Of a stretch of DNA of 5,423 nt, positions 1-5,423 are shown one piece after another. The notes under the pieces were generated by a model, which was not told where the DNA came from, made no database searches, and saw nothing but the letters and a program-made list of their open reading frames with translations. Position 1 is the first letter of the stretch, and each line of letters begins with the position of its first letter. Location of the stretch: the NCBI GenBank assembly GCA_027016475.1, contig JALUTL010000281.1:1-5423 (forward strand), written 5' to 3'. The stretch is from Candidatus Heimdallarchaeota archaeon (lineage in GTDB: Archaea > Asgardarchaeota > Heimdallarchaeia > Heimdallarchaeales > Kariarchaeaceae). The translations under genes were made by a program, and so were the position numbers.

Positions 1-602
1 TGGAGAAACACAGATTCTTCAGGTGCGTCCTGAATTTCCCGAAAAGTGTCCATGCCGAATAGTTTTCTATATTCCTGAACCTGCTTCCGTGACAGTTCCA
101 TTGTTCTGTTGAGTATCACCCATCGAACACCTTCCGTGTAGGGTGGAGTGGTCAGTGATCCCAGATAGGTGAAATACCCAGCAGAAAGATCCAAAAATGT
201 GTCAATATTCACTTGTTTAGGTGACAGTTGCCATTCTCCCTTTTTTGGAAGAATATTCCAAAACTTTGACAACAGAGGATTAGGTTGTCCGATCTCAAAC
301 AATACCCCGATAACCAAAAGCGATCCTGTTTCATTCTGATGCACAAAATGCACTTCAAAAGGAAATCGCTTACCATTTAACGTATGTTCACTTTGGGCGT
401 GAAAATGAAATTGACTGAGTTGATATTTTGTTCCATCAAACCATGCGTAGCTTCCTTCAGAGCAGTGGTTGAAAACTGCCCAACCATTGTTTTCCAATTT
501 GATTGTTGTTGGCCTGTAGTCCAATTCCAGCCGAGCATGGCCCTTGAGCTTTACAGTAGTCGCATTCAAGTCAATTGGGGACTGCATGGGCTCAAGCTTC
601 AT
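1..602 (-). CDS. Alpha-class carbonic anhydrase, 3' end cut by the window edge
   Basis: This gene encodes a zinc enzyme that interconverts CO2 and bicarbonate. From ATG 602, 200 codons are visible before the edge. Seen: QSPIDL (residues 7-12), QFHFH (64-68) followed by SEH (71-73), EVHFVH (83-88), and a GSLTTPP block at 148-154 followed by EGVRW. By family alignment the zinc ligands are His66, His68 and His85, Glu72 and Glu83 match Glu106 and Glu117 of human CA II, and Thr151 matches Thr199. Odd points: the usual N-terminal stretch with an HWGY motif is absent, the proton-shuttle His64 position is Trp41 (NNGW), and the TTPPC cysteine is Tyr155. Cys47 is the only cysteine, so no disulfide can form in the visible part. 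No signal peptide is seen, which suggests a cytoplasmic enzyme, whereas most prokaryotic alpha-CAs are exported. An in-frame ATG at 662 would add 20 residues lacking any family motif, so 602 is preferred. About 20-30 C-terminal residues are probably missing. The family assignment is very secure. Confidence 0.93.
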   Translation of the reverse strand, partial: MKLEPMQSPIDLNATTVKLKGHARLELDYRPTTIKLENNGWAVFNHCSEGSYAWFDGTKYQLSQFHFHAQSEHTLNGKRFPFEVHFVHQNETGSLLVIGVLFEIGQPNPLLSKFWNILPKKGEWQLSPKQVNIDTFLDLSAGYFTYLGSLTTPPYTEGVRWVILNRTMELSRKQVQEYRKLFGMDTFREIQDAPEESVFL

Positions 603-629
603 AGCTGTAGAAGAAAGAAAACTGTTTCG

Positions 630-636
630 ATATTTT
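630..636 (-). promoter_or_regulatory. Possible TATA element for the carbonic anhydrase gene
   Basis: On the minus strand the sequence reads AAAATAT, centred about 31 bases before the ATG at 602. That predicts transcription starting a few bases ahead of the start codon. The spacing is slightly longer than for the other genes here. The same AT-rich core could also serve the divergent LRR gene on the plus strand. The evidence is position and composition only. Confidence 0.3.
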
Positions 637-650
637 GAATTGTTCGTCAA

Positions 651-1048
651 ATGAACATGCATAAGATCATATGGTTTAATATGGAAAACAACCAATTGGT
701 TCACCTACCTGAAACTATAGGCCAGCTTGCCAATCTTTACAAACTCAGTCTGGCTAACAATCCACTTCAACGCCTGCCTGACGGCATAGGATACATGCGG
801 TCACTGGCTTACCTGGATCGTTCAGGAACTCAATTAAAAATGTTCCCTGACACCATGTTCATGGACAACCCCAACTTGAAGGAAATCAAGGTAGAGCCAA
901 GCTGTTTCAATCACCACACGAACTTGACTATGTTCCTGAATGGGTGTACAGGCTACCGCCAAAACTGAAGATCAACTTTTCCATTCCAGAAAATGTCAGA
1001 AAGCAGTATGAGAACCTTTTCGGGGTTGACCTGTCATTCTTCTCCTAG
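651..1048 (+). pseudogene. Leucine-rich-repeat protein, frameshifted
   Basis: The first frame, from ATG 651, encodes LRRs of the LxxLxLxxNxLxxLPxxIxxL kind with a 23-24 residue period. Repeats start near residues 6, 29, 52 and 76 and include NNQLVHLPETIG and NNPLQRLPDGIG. The third is degenerate (LDRSGTQL, Arg where Leu is expected). This frame stops at 966-968 after an unconvincing tail. The -1 frame is open from 851 and gives a sensible continuation from about 899: KLFQSPHELDYVPEW and then a helical C-terminus ending at TAG 1046-1048. One base therefore appears missing near 897-902, and the joined product would be about 132 residues. ATG 657 is an alternative start. There is no N-terminal cap, and a stop at 636-638 closes the frame upstream, so the 5' end may also be lost. 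LRR proteins usually act in protein-protein binding; no specific role can be named. A sequencing error or programmed -1 frameshift would be alternatives to decay. Confidence 0.7.
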
Positions 1049-1092
1049 AGCATCATTTGAATTATGTTGAAACACAACCTTCATTGCCAAAG

Positions 1093-1115
1093 GCATCGAA
1101 ATGTATTTCGTATGC
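1093..1115. repeat. Near-perfect inverted repeat (palindrome)
   Basis: The core CGAAATGTATTTCG (1097-1110) has 6-base arms around a 2-base centre. GCAT (1093-1096) and ATGC (1112-1115) extend it, with one unpaired T at 1111. The two-base centre suits a dimeric protein-binding site better than a stable RNA hairpin. The site lies about 115 bases before the TATA-like element of the mutase gene and after the broken LRR gene. Its function is unknown. Confidence 0.45.
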
Positions 1116-1224
1116 AAATGCCATAAGCTCAATTACGGAATAGGGGACATAGCAATGGCACATAAGCTGTCAACCCGCAGAAATTGAGTGACTTGCTGTT
1201 TTTCAACCCGTAACACATGGAAAC

Positions 1225-1235
1225 AAAATAATATT
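1225..1235 (+). promoter_or_regulatory. TATA-like element for the phosphohexomutase gene
   Basis: The AT-rich run AAAATAATATT is centred about 27 bases before ATG 1257. This is the spacing expected when an archaeal transcript starts at or next to the start codon. It supports 1257 rather than the upstream in-frame GTG at 1188 as the start. No Shine-Dalgarno sequence is present. Confidence 0.55.
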
Positions 1236-1256
1236 GCACTCATCAAATTTGGATCA

Positions 1257-2612
1257 ATGAGCATTGACCATATCTTTCGTGCCTACGACATTAGAGGTAT
1301 TGTTGGAGAAGATCTGACAGATGAATCCATAAACAGGATCGGTAAGGCTTTCGGTTTGTTCATACGCAACAGCGGCCACAAATCAGTTGCAGTTGGCGGT
1401 GACATCAGAGGAACTACGCAATCCCTTCAAAAAAGCCTGATAGAAGGAATCACCTCTCAAGGAATCGATGTCCATTTGGTTGAAACGGGCCCTCTCGGTT
1501 TGACGTTGTTTGAGGCGTTTGACCAAAAATTGGGGGCAAGTGCATTTGTAACTGCATCACACCTTCCTCCTGAATGGAATGGTGTAAAATTTTATTGGGG
1601 AGAAGGAATCGGGTTTTCTCCTAGGGAAAATGAGGAAGTGCACAGGTTGTTTTCTGAAAACCGATTTACGGATGCAACGGACAGAGGAAATGTTGTCGAA
1701 GTCAAGACCTATGACAGGTATGTTGAATACCTCAAATCCAAATTCAACTTTTCAAAGCGGTTCAGCATAGGGGTTGATTGCGGTAACGGTGCCACTTCGG
1801 TAATTCTGCCTCAACTATACGAGGATTTGGGGTTCCAAATCTATTCGCTTTTTGACACTCCTGATCCGACATTTCCGAACAGGACTTCTGAACCAAATGA
1901 GAAGTCGCTCATGAAGTTTTCAGAGTTTCTGAAGGACAAGTCAGTAGACTTTGGCGCGGGATTTGATGGAGATGGTGACAGATGTGTATTTACGGATGAA
2001 ACCGGCAAGGTAATTCCTTCGGACAATGCAGGGTTGATAATTGCTGAGTATCTGGTGAAAACAACTGGAAATCCTACTGTAATCATCAACGAGGAATGCA
2101 GCAAGGTTGTGGAAGATGAATTGCGTCAGATGGGAGCGGACGTGACCAGAATTAGAGTTGGTCATTCCTTCCTTTCATTGGAGGCAAAAAGATTGAATGC
2201 GGTCTGGGGGATCGAGGCAAGTGGGCATGCAGTGGCACCAGACATATTCTTATTTGATGATGCGTTGATCCTTCCTCTGCTTATGGCAAAGGCATTGGAG
2301 TACCATTACAAACCGCTGTCTGAACTCAATGGACGGATCAAACAGAGCATACGCAAACGGTTTGATCTGAAATGCCCAGATGACCGGAAATTCAGAGTTG
2401 TCGATGAATTGGCTTCAAAGTTTTCAAAGGAATTTGACAACATTTCCACATTGGATGGCGTTGCAGTCACTACTCCAGAAGGCAGAGTTCTGATTCGTGT
2501 TTCCAATACAAGTCCAAAGGTTCGAGTGACTATCGAGTCTGAAACGGAAGAAGGGTTTGAGAGCATGGAGAAACAATTTATTCCAATTGTAGAAAGCGCA
2601 ATCAATTCTTAG
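1257..2612 (+). CDS. Phosphomannomutase/phosphoglucomutase-family alpha-phosphohexomutase
   Basis: The enzyme moves a phosphate between C6 and C1 of a hexose through a phosphoserine intermediate, in the cytoplasm. It supplies sugar-1-phosphates for nucleotide sugars used in glycans and glycosylation. The 451-residue length is typical for the family. All four signature loops are visible in order: the active-site loop TASHLPPEWNG with the phospho-accepting Ser101 (the usual Asn is Leu103), the metal-binding loop DGDGDR (237-242), the sugar-binding loop EASGH (320-324), and the phosphate-binding loop RVSNTSPKVR (414-423). The N-terminus FRAYDIRGIVGEDLT and the GGDIRGTT block are also classic. 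The ATG at 1257 is chosen because homologous sequence starts there and a TATA-like element sits 27 bases upstream. The earlier GTG at 1188 would add 23 residues without family character. Substrate choice (mannose, glucose or glucosamine, as in GlmM) cannot be decided from sequence. It converges on moeA. Confidence 0.93.
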   Translation: MSIDHIFRAYDIRGIVGEDLTDESINRIGKAFGLFIRNSGHKSVAVGGDIRGTTQSLQKSLIEGITSQGIDVHLVETGPLGLTLFEAFDQKLGASAFVTASHLPPEWNGVKFYWGEGIGFSPRENEEVHRLFSENRFTDATDRGNVVEVKTYDRYVEYLKSKFNFSKRFSIGVDCGNGATSVILPQLYEDLGFQIYSLFDTPDPTFPNRTSEPNEKSLMKFSEFLKDKSVDFGAGFDGDGDRCVFTDETGKVIPSDNAGLIIAEYLVKTTGNPTVIINEECSKVVEDELRQMGADVTRIRVGHSFLSLEAKRLNAVWGIEASGHAVAPDIFLFDDALILPLLMAKALEYHYKPLSELNGRIKQSIRKRFDLKCPDDRKFRVVDELASKFSKEFDNISTLDGVAVTTPEGRVLIRVSNTSPKVRVTIESETEEGFESMEKQFIPIVESAINS

Positions 2613-2649
2613 GAATTAATCAATGATTTTGTTGTGATATCCATCAGGA

Positions 2650-2657
2650 TTTTTTTT
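2650..2657 (+). terminator. Oligo-T terminator after the phosphohexomutase gene
   Basis: Eight consecutive T residues lie 37 bases after the stop of the plus-strand gene. Archaeal RNA polymerase commonly terminates at such T tracts without a hairpin. The last two T residues belong to the complement of the moeA stop codon (2656-2658), so termination would occur at the very end of the opposing gene. No comparable T tract on the minus strand was found to end moeA in this gap. Confidence 0.5.
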
Positions 2658-3861
2658 AGGAAAGAAAGTACCAAAACTCTTTCTCTGTACCTTCCAAAAC
2701 CATTTCTTCATTGGGTTTGATGTGAATGAACCCCTCCGATTCAACAAATGAGCTGATTGCGGCACTGGTTTTGAAGGAAACATGGAACATGCCGTCCTTG
2801 ACGTAGCCTGTCACAATCCGGTTCCATCCTTTGAATCCTTTGACATTTTCAGCCATTTTCACTTTAATTGATTTCAAGGATAGTTCCTCTAGCCCTCGAA
2901 GCCAAGGAATCACTTTCGGCAAGAGCAGGTTGGCCATGACCAAACTTGAAGTGACAAATCCAGGAAATCCCAAGATCGGTGTCTGCTGAATCACGCCAAA
3001 AAGCATTGGTTTTCCGGGCCTGACATCAACTCCATGGAAAATTACCTCACCCAAGCTTTCAATGACCTTCGCCACATTGTCTGCCTTTCCAACCGATGTT
3101 CCGCCAGTGGTGATTACCATGTCTGCCAATGGTAGACATTGACCGAAAGCAGCCCGAATTTCACTTTCTTCTTCGCCCACGTAGATGACATCCAGTATTG
3201 TTGTACCCAACCGCTCAAGAAAGGCTCGAAGCATAAATGAAGTGGAATCGTATGTTTCACCTCGACCAAGGCGTGTCCCGGGGGGTCTGATTTCATGCCC
3301 CGTCACGATGATGAAGACTCTCGGCTTCCTGTATGTCCAAACACTTGAAATACCCAAAGCCGACAAAAGGGTGATTTCCTTGAATCCAATGACCTGTCCT
3401 TTTCTGAGAACTTCCTCACCTTTGGGAATATCACTCCCGGCTTCTACAAACTCACTCCCTTTTTTCAGTTCTCCGTTGTAGACGACCACACCATCAGTGT
3501 CCTTCCCATCAATCTGAACTTCCTCTATTTTGACAACACTGTATGTACCAGACGGAACTATTCCTCCAGTAGCAATTCTCACACATTCTCCAGTGCCTAT
3601 AGACAATTCATGCTCATGTCCAATCAATACTTCCCCAATAATGCGCCATGTGCCAGTCCCATCGGGCGACCCCAAGGCAAATCCGTCCACCAAGGACATA
3701 GGGAATTCCGGTATACTTCGCTCGCTTACAACGTTTCGGCTTGCAACAAGACCGTAGCTGTCAGAGATAGAGTACGGGAGTTCCTCATCAACAAAATGAA
3801 TGTAGGGTCTAATCAAAGAAGGGACATCTTCCCATTTGACCATCCGTTGAAACAGTTCCAT
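2656..3861 (-). CDS. moeA: Molybdopterin molybdenumtransferase MoeA
   Basis: MoeA inserts molybdate (or tungstate in some archaea) into adenylylated molybdopterin, the last step of molybdenum cofactor synthesis, in the cytoplasm. The 401 residues match the family length of about 400. Seen: IPEFPMSLVDGFA with the conserved Asp59, RIATGGIVPSG (95-104), a MoCF-like central domain with TGHEI (187-191), YDSTS (204-208), TTGGTSVGKAD (251-261), RPGKP (281-285) and GFPG (298-301), then a C-terminal domain-IV region from about 325. The familiar GLPGNP is altered to GFPGFV and TGDE to TGHE. Start choice: a TATA-like element is centred 27 bases before ATG 3861, while a second in-frame ATG at 3876 lies only 12 bases from it. 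The upstream choice would add MELNK. The gene lies 82 bases behind ctaB on the same strand but seems to have its own promoter. No other cofactor gene is in view. Confidence 0.92.
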   Translation of the reverse strand: MELFQRMVKWEDVPSLIRPYIHFVDEELPYSISDSYGLVASRNVVSERSIPEFPMSLVDGFALGSPDGTGTWRIIGEVLIGHEHELSIGTGECVRIATGGIVPSGTYSVVKIEEVQIDGKDTDGVVVYNGELKKGSEFVEAGSDIPKGEEVLRKGQVIGFKEITLLSALGISSVWTYRKPRVFIIVTGHEIRPPGTRLGRGETYDSTSFMLRAFLERLGTTILDVIYVGEEESEIRAAFGQCLPLADMVITTGGTSVGKADNVAKVIESLGEVIFHGVDVRPGKPMLFGVIQQTPILGFPGFVTSSLVMANLLLPKVIPWLRGLEELSLKSIKVKMAENVKGFKGWNRIVTGYVKDGMFHVSFKTSAAISSFVESEGFIHIKPNEEMVLEGTEKEFWYFLS

Positions 3862-3884
3862 TTTGTTCAGTTCCATAAGACGGC

Positions 3885-3891
3885 AATAAAA
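3885..3891 (-). promoter_or_regulatory. TATA-like element for moeA
   Basis: The minus strand reads TTTTATT in the gap behind ctaB, centred 27 bases before ATG 3861. It implies that moeA is transcribed independently of ctaB from a leaderless start, though read-through from ctaB is also possible. Confidence 0.5.
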
Positions 3892-3943
3892 CTACTGCCA
3901 TGGAGCGCCATTCAGAATTGTCAAAACCTACAAGATTTCTGGG

Positions 3944-4801
3944 TTACAGGAACAAAAGAAGGAACTGCAAGGCCAACCAATAGTTATGGACTTTGAATGT
4001 CCTATAGCCAACTTCCCTTGTCTTTGCCTTAAGAAATTTGAATCCCTGCCAAATGAACCACAGATTGGTTGTACCCCAGAGACCGTATTTCAACAATGAA
4101 TAGCCATCGATCCACATCAGCCAACCGCTGTAGGCGGAAGTAATCAGCATGAAGACAAAGGTTGCTTTTGCTGTCAGATCCAACCCATAGACCACTGGAA
4201 GCATTGGAACTCCTGCCTTGGTGTAGTCATCCACATAGTAAGCGGACATTGCCCATGTATGGGAAGGAGTCCAGATGAAGACGAGCAAAGCGACAAACCA
4301 GCCAAATTCAGGGATTTCCCCAAGTGCTGCCGCATAACCGACCAATACAGGAGCAGGACTTGCAAGCCCTCCGATCAATGTGTTCAAAACGTTTTTCCGT
4401 TTCAGGTACAATGAATACCCCAAGATGTAGAATAAAGCGCCGTAAGCAACAAACGCAGCTGCCAACCAATTGAACACAAAATACGCTGAAACCACCGCGA
4501 GCGCCATGAGGATGACTGCCATGCCCACAATTTGACGATCTGAAAACAATCCCTTGACCGACGCCCTGTTCTTGGTTCGCTCCATCAAAACATCAATGTC
4601 CTTGTCGATGACACTGTTCAGCGCCATTGCACCGCCTGCACTCATAAACCCAATAACTATGAACACAATTGAATTGACCAAACCATTCCCGCCAGCCAGC
4701 AAATAAGGGATTACTCCCGTAGTCGCTAGCAAAACAATAATCCGAGGTTTCATCAGTTGGACAAACTCCTTTACTTTGTCCATTAAACCAATATTTTCCA
4801 T
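3944..4801 (-). CDS. ctaB: Protoheme IX farnesyltransferase (haem O synthase)
   Basis: This integral membrane prenyltransferase of the UbiA superfamily attaches a farnesyl group to haem B to give haem O, the precursor of haem A for terminal oxidases. Seen: MKPRIIVLLATTGV at the first membrane segment, the prenyl-diphosphate/Mg site N62-SVIDKDID-VLMERTKNR (62-79), LYLKRKN then IGGLASPAPVLVGYAA (131-158), and the second polar motif WTPSHTWA (177-184) with DDYTKAGVPMLPVV (191-204). These are the CtaB signatures rather than those of menaquinone or tocopherol prenyltransferases. Deviations are mild: TPSHTW for TPPHFW and RTKNRA for RTxxRP. The 285 residues contain about eight to nine hydrophobic segments, near the usual length. 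ATG 4801 is preferred because a TATA-like element lies about 27 bases upstream. A TTG at 4810 and an ATG at 4783 are alternatives. No ctaA or oxidase subunit gene is adjacent. Confidence 0.94.
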   Translation of the reverse strand: MENIGLMDKVKEFVQLMKPRIIVLLATTGVIPYLLAGGNGLVNSIVFIVIGFMSAGGAMALNSVIDKDIDVLMERTKNRASVKGLFSDRQIVGMAVILMALAVVSAYFVFNWLAAAFVAYGALFYILGYSLYLKRKNVLNTLIGGLASPAPVLVGYAAALGEIPEFGWFVALLVFIWTPSHTWAMSAYYVDDYTKAGVPMLPVVYGLDLTAKATFVFMLITSAYSGWLMWIDGYSLLKYGLWGTTNLWFIWQGFKFLKAKTREVGYRTFKVHNYWLALQFLLLFL

Positions 4802-4823
4802 CAAGTGCAATCCATACTTTTGA

Positions 4824-4831
4824 TTTATGTA
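4824..4831 (-). promoter_or_regulatory. TATA-like element for ctaB
   Basis: The minus strand reads TACATAAA, centred 26-27 bases before ATG 4801, consistent with a leaderless transcript. It sits in the 105-base divergent region shared with the right-edge gene. Confidence 0.55.
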
Positions 4832-4876
4832 CTTTCACCAAGCTATCAAGCGGACAGCATCACCTTTGAGGAAAAA

Positions 4877-4884
4877 CCTTATCC
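4877..4884 (+). promoter_or_regulatory. TATA-like element for the right-edge gene
   Basis: The run CCTTATCC, preceded by an A tract, is centred about 27 bases before ATG 4907. It is a weak match to an archaeal TATA box, but its spacing agrees with the other genes in the window. It is about 50 bases from the opposing ctaB element, so the two promoters could be co-regulated. Confidence 0.35.
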
Positions 4885-4906
4885 GTTTCCCCTTGAATGG
4901 AACTCA

Positions 4907-5423
4907 ATGAAAGCCCAGGCACGGGTGTCATTTGTCCATCTCAACGTCACCATCAGACCAACCAAGAAAACTCACCGAGGGTTTTTTCTTTCACTAATCC
5001 TCACACAGCTCAACCTTCAATCCTCAAATGAGACCGTGCCAACCAATGAAGACCCGTTTGTACTGGCAAAACAGGCAACATGGCGCATTTACCCCATAAA
5101 CAACTTCCTGCAGCAATTCTCCTCTTTTGACAGACCCACCAAGGTATTTTTCCTCAACAAAGGGGTAAAGAGGGACAGAAAAGGGAACATCCAAGATCTA
5201 TTGGCGTTTCGTGTGCATGCAGTGGACATTAAGGGCGCAATCATCCTGTACTATTACCTGAAGTCTGTCTTTATGGATCCACGTGTCCCAGCCGAAATAG
5301 ATTTCGAGTTCAGCCAGATCAAGGTGATTCTTGAAGTCCCCAGATACCGACTGCTGTTTGATTCTCTTCTCCAACAGGGATTTCAACCGAACAAAATTGA
5401 ACATGGGAATACCATAGCAATCC
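4907..5423 (+). CDS. Uncharacterised protein, 3' end cut by the window edge
   Basis: A frame of 172 codons runs without a stop from ATG 4907 to the edge. It starts MKAQARVSFVHLNVTIRP. I do not recognise the family. What can be seen is a basic, non-signal-like N-terminus, no clear membrane segment apart from short hydrophobic patches (GFFLSLILTQL near 25-35, GAIILYYYL near 111-119), and an alternation of strand-like and helical stretches suggesting a soluble mixed alpha/beta protein. There is no cysteine in the visible part, so no zinc ribbon. The start is chosen because it is the first ATG of a frame open further upstream and because a TATA-like element sits 27 bases before it. It is divergent from ctaB. 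A shorter open frame on the opposite strand (5198-5404) is judged a shadow. The reading frame is fairly secure, the function unknown. Confidence 0.72.
   Translation, partial: MKAQARVSFVHLNVTIRPTKKTHRGFFLSLILTQLNLQSSNETVPTNEDPFVLAKQATWRIYPINNFLQQFSSFDRPTKVFFLNKGVKRDRKGNIQDLLAFRVHAVDIKGAIILYYYLKSVFMDPRVPAEIDFEFSQIKVILEVPRYRLLFDSLLQQGFQPNKIEHGNTIAI

Larger units (their letters stand above)
1049..1256. other. Intergenic stretch without a convincing gene
   Basis: The stretch holds a strong palindrome (1093-1115), the TATA-like element of the downstream mutase, and an imperfect direct repeat (CATAAGCT-CAA at 1122-1132 and 1161-1173). A 28-codon frame at 1101-1187 (plus) begins MYFVCKCHK and ends in TGA. 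Its Cys-x-Cys start recalls small zinc-ribbon proteins of archaea, but the second cysteine pair is missing before the stop. It is at best a decayed remnant. No tRNA-like or other structured RNA was recognised. Confidence 0.5.

Noticed and set aside
384..638. Open frame of 84 codons on the plus strand
   Set aside because: It lies antisense to the alpha-carbonic anhydrase, whose conserved zinc-site motifs prove the minus strand is coding.
603..662. ATG at 662 as the carbonic anhydrase start
   Set aside because: The extra 20 residues contain neither a signal peptide nor the HWGY segment, and the AT-rich element would lie within them. It is not fully excluded.
1188..1256. GTG at 1188 as the phosphohexomutase start
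   Set aside because: The 23 extra residues have no family character, and the TATA-like element would lie inside the coding sequence. ATG 1257 fits both homology and promoter spacing.
1841..2605. Three minus-strand open frames (1841-2104, 1941-2165, 2306-2605)
   Set aside because: All are shadows opposite the phosphohexomutase metal- and sugar-binding regions and show no family features.
3877..3943. Short minus-strand frame beginning MALHGSS in the ctaB-moeA gap
   Set aside because: It has only about 14 codons, overlaps the moeA promoter element, and has no support for translation.
3114..3996. Open frames on both strands overlapping moeA (3114-3296 minus; 3185-3481, 3530-3757 and 3610-3996 plus)
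   Set aside because: They overlap conserved moeA coding sequence, and the last also runs across the gap into ctaB. None has recognisable protein character.
4174..4841. Alternative minus-strand frames within ctaB (4174-4365 and 4593-4841)
   Set aside because: They are other frames of the ctaB sequence, which carries the diagnostic prenyltransferase motifs.
4897..5025. ATG at 4897 on the plus strand
   Set aside because: Its frame closes after about 42 codons, while the frame from 4907 continues to the edge.
5198..5404. 68-codon open frame on the minus strand
   Set aside because: It is opposite the much longer plus-strand frame that runs from 4907 to the edge, and no promoter-like element was noted for it.
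1..5423. CRISPR array, insertion sequence, toxin-antitoxin or other defence system
   Set aside because: No spaced direct repeats, transposase motifs, terminal inverted repeats or defence-domain motifs were seen. The content is mainly housekeeping.

Overview
The window looks archaeal, most probably from a Nitrososphaerota (thaumarchaeal) relative with mid-40s percent G+C by eye. This is an inference. No gene has a clear Shine-Dalgarno sequence. Instead four genes have an AT-rich TATA-like element centred about 27 bases before an ATG, the pattern of archaeal leaderless transcription. The gene set fits: an archaeal-type phosphohexomutase, MoeA, a CtaB/UbiA-type haem O synthase and a leucine-rich-repeat (LRR) protein. 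There is no rRNA, tRNA, CRISPR array, insertion sequence or recognisable defence locus.

Left part (1-1256). A minus-strand gene, cut by the left edge, encodes an unmistakable alpha-class carbonic anhydrase with all three zinc histidines. It has no visible signal peptide, lacks the usual N-terminal segment, and has Trp in place of the proton-shuttle His. Divergent from it is a short LRR gene that reads well only if the frame changes near position 900, so it is probably broken. About 200 bases without a convincing gene follow, holding a striking palindrome (1093-1115) and a doubtful 28-codon Cys-containing frame.

Centre (1257-3861). A plus-strand phosphomannomutase/phosphoglucomutase-family gene (451 codons) converges on a minus-strand moeA (401 codons). 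Only 43 bases separate them, and the eight-T tract at the end of that gap runs into the moeA stop codon.

Right part (3944-5423). ctaB (haem O synthase, 285 codons) lies upstream of moeA on the same strand, 82 bases away, and moeA appears to have its own promoter. Across a 105-base divergent promoter region a plus-strand gene of unknown function runs off the right edge.

The genes share no single pathway. They cover CO2/bicarbonate interconversion, sugar-phosphate metabolism, molybdenum cofactor synthesis and haem for terminal oxidases, a housekeeping mixture with individually transcribed units. The most notable items are the unusual carbonic anhydrase, the frameshifted LRR gene and the unidentified right-edge protein.
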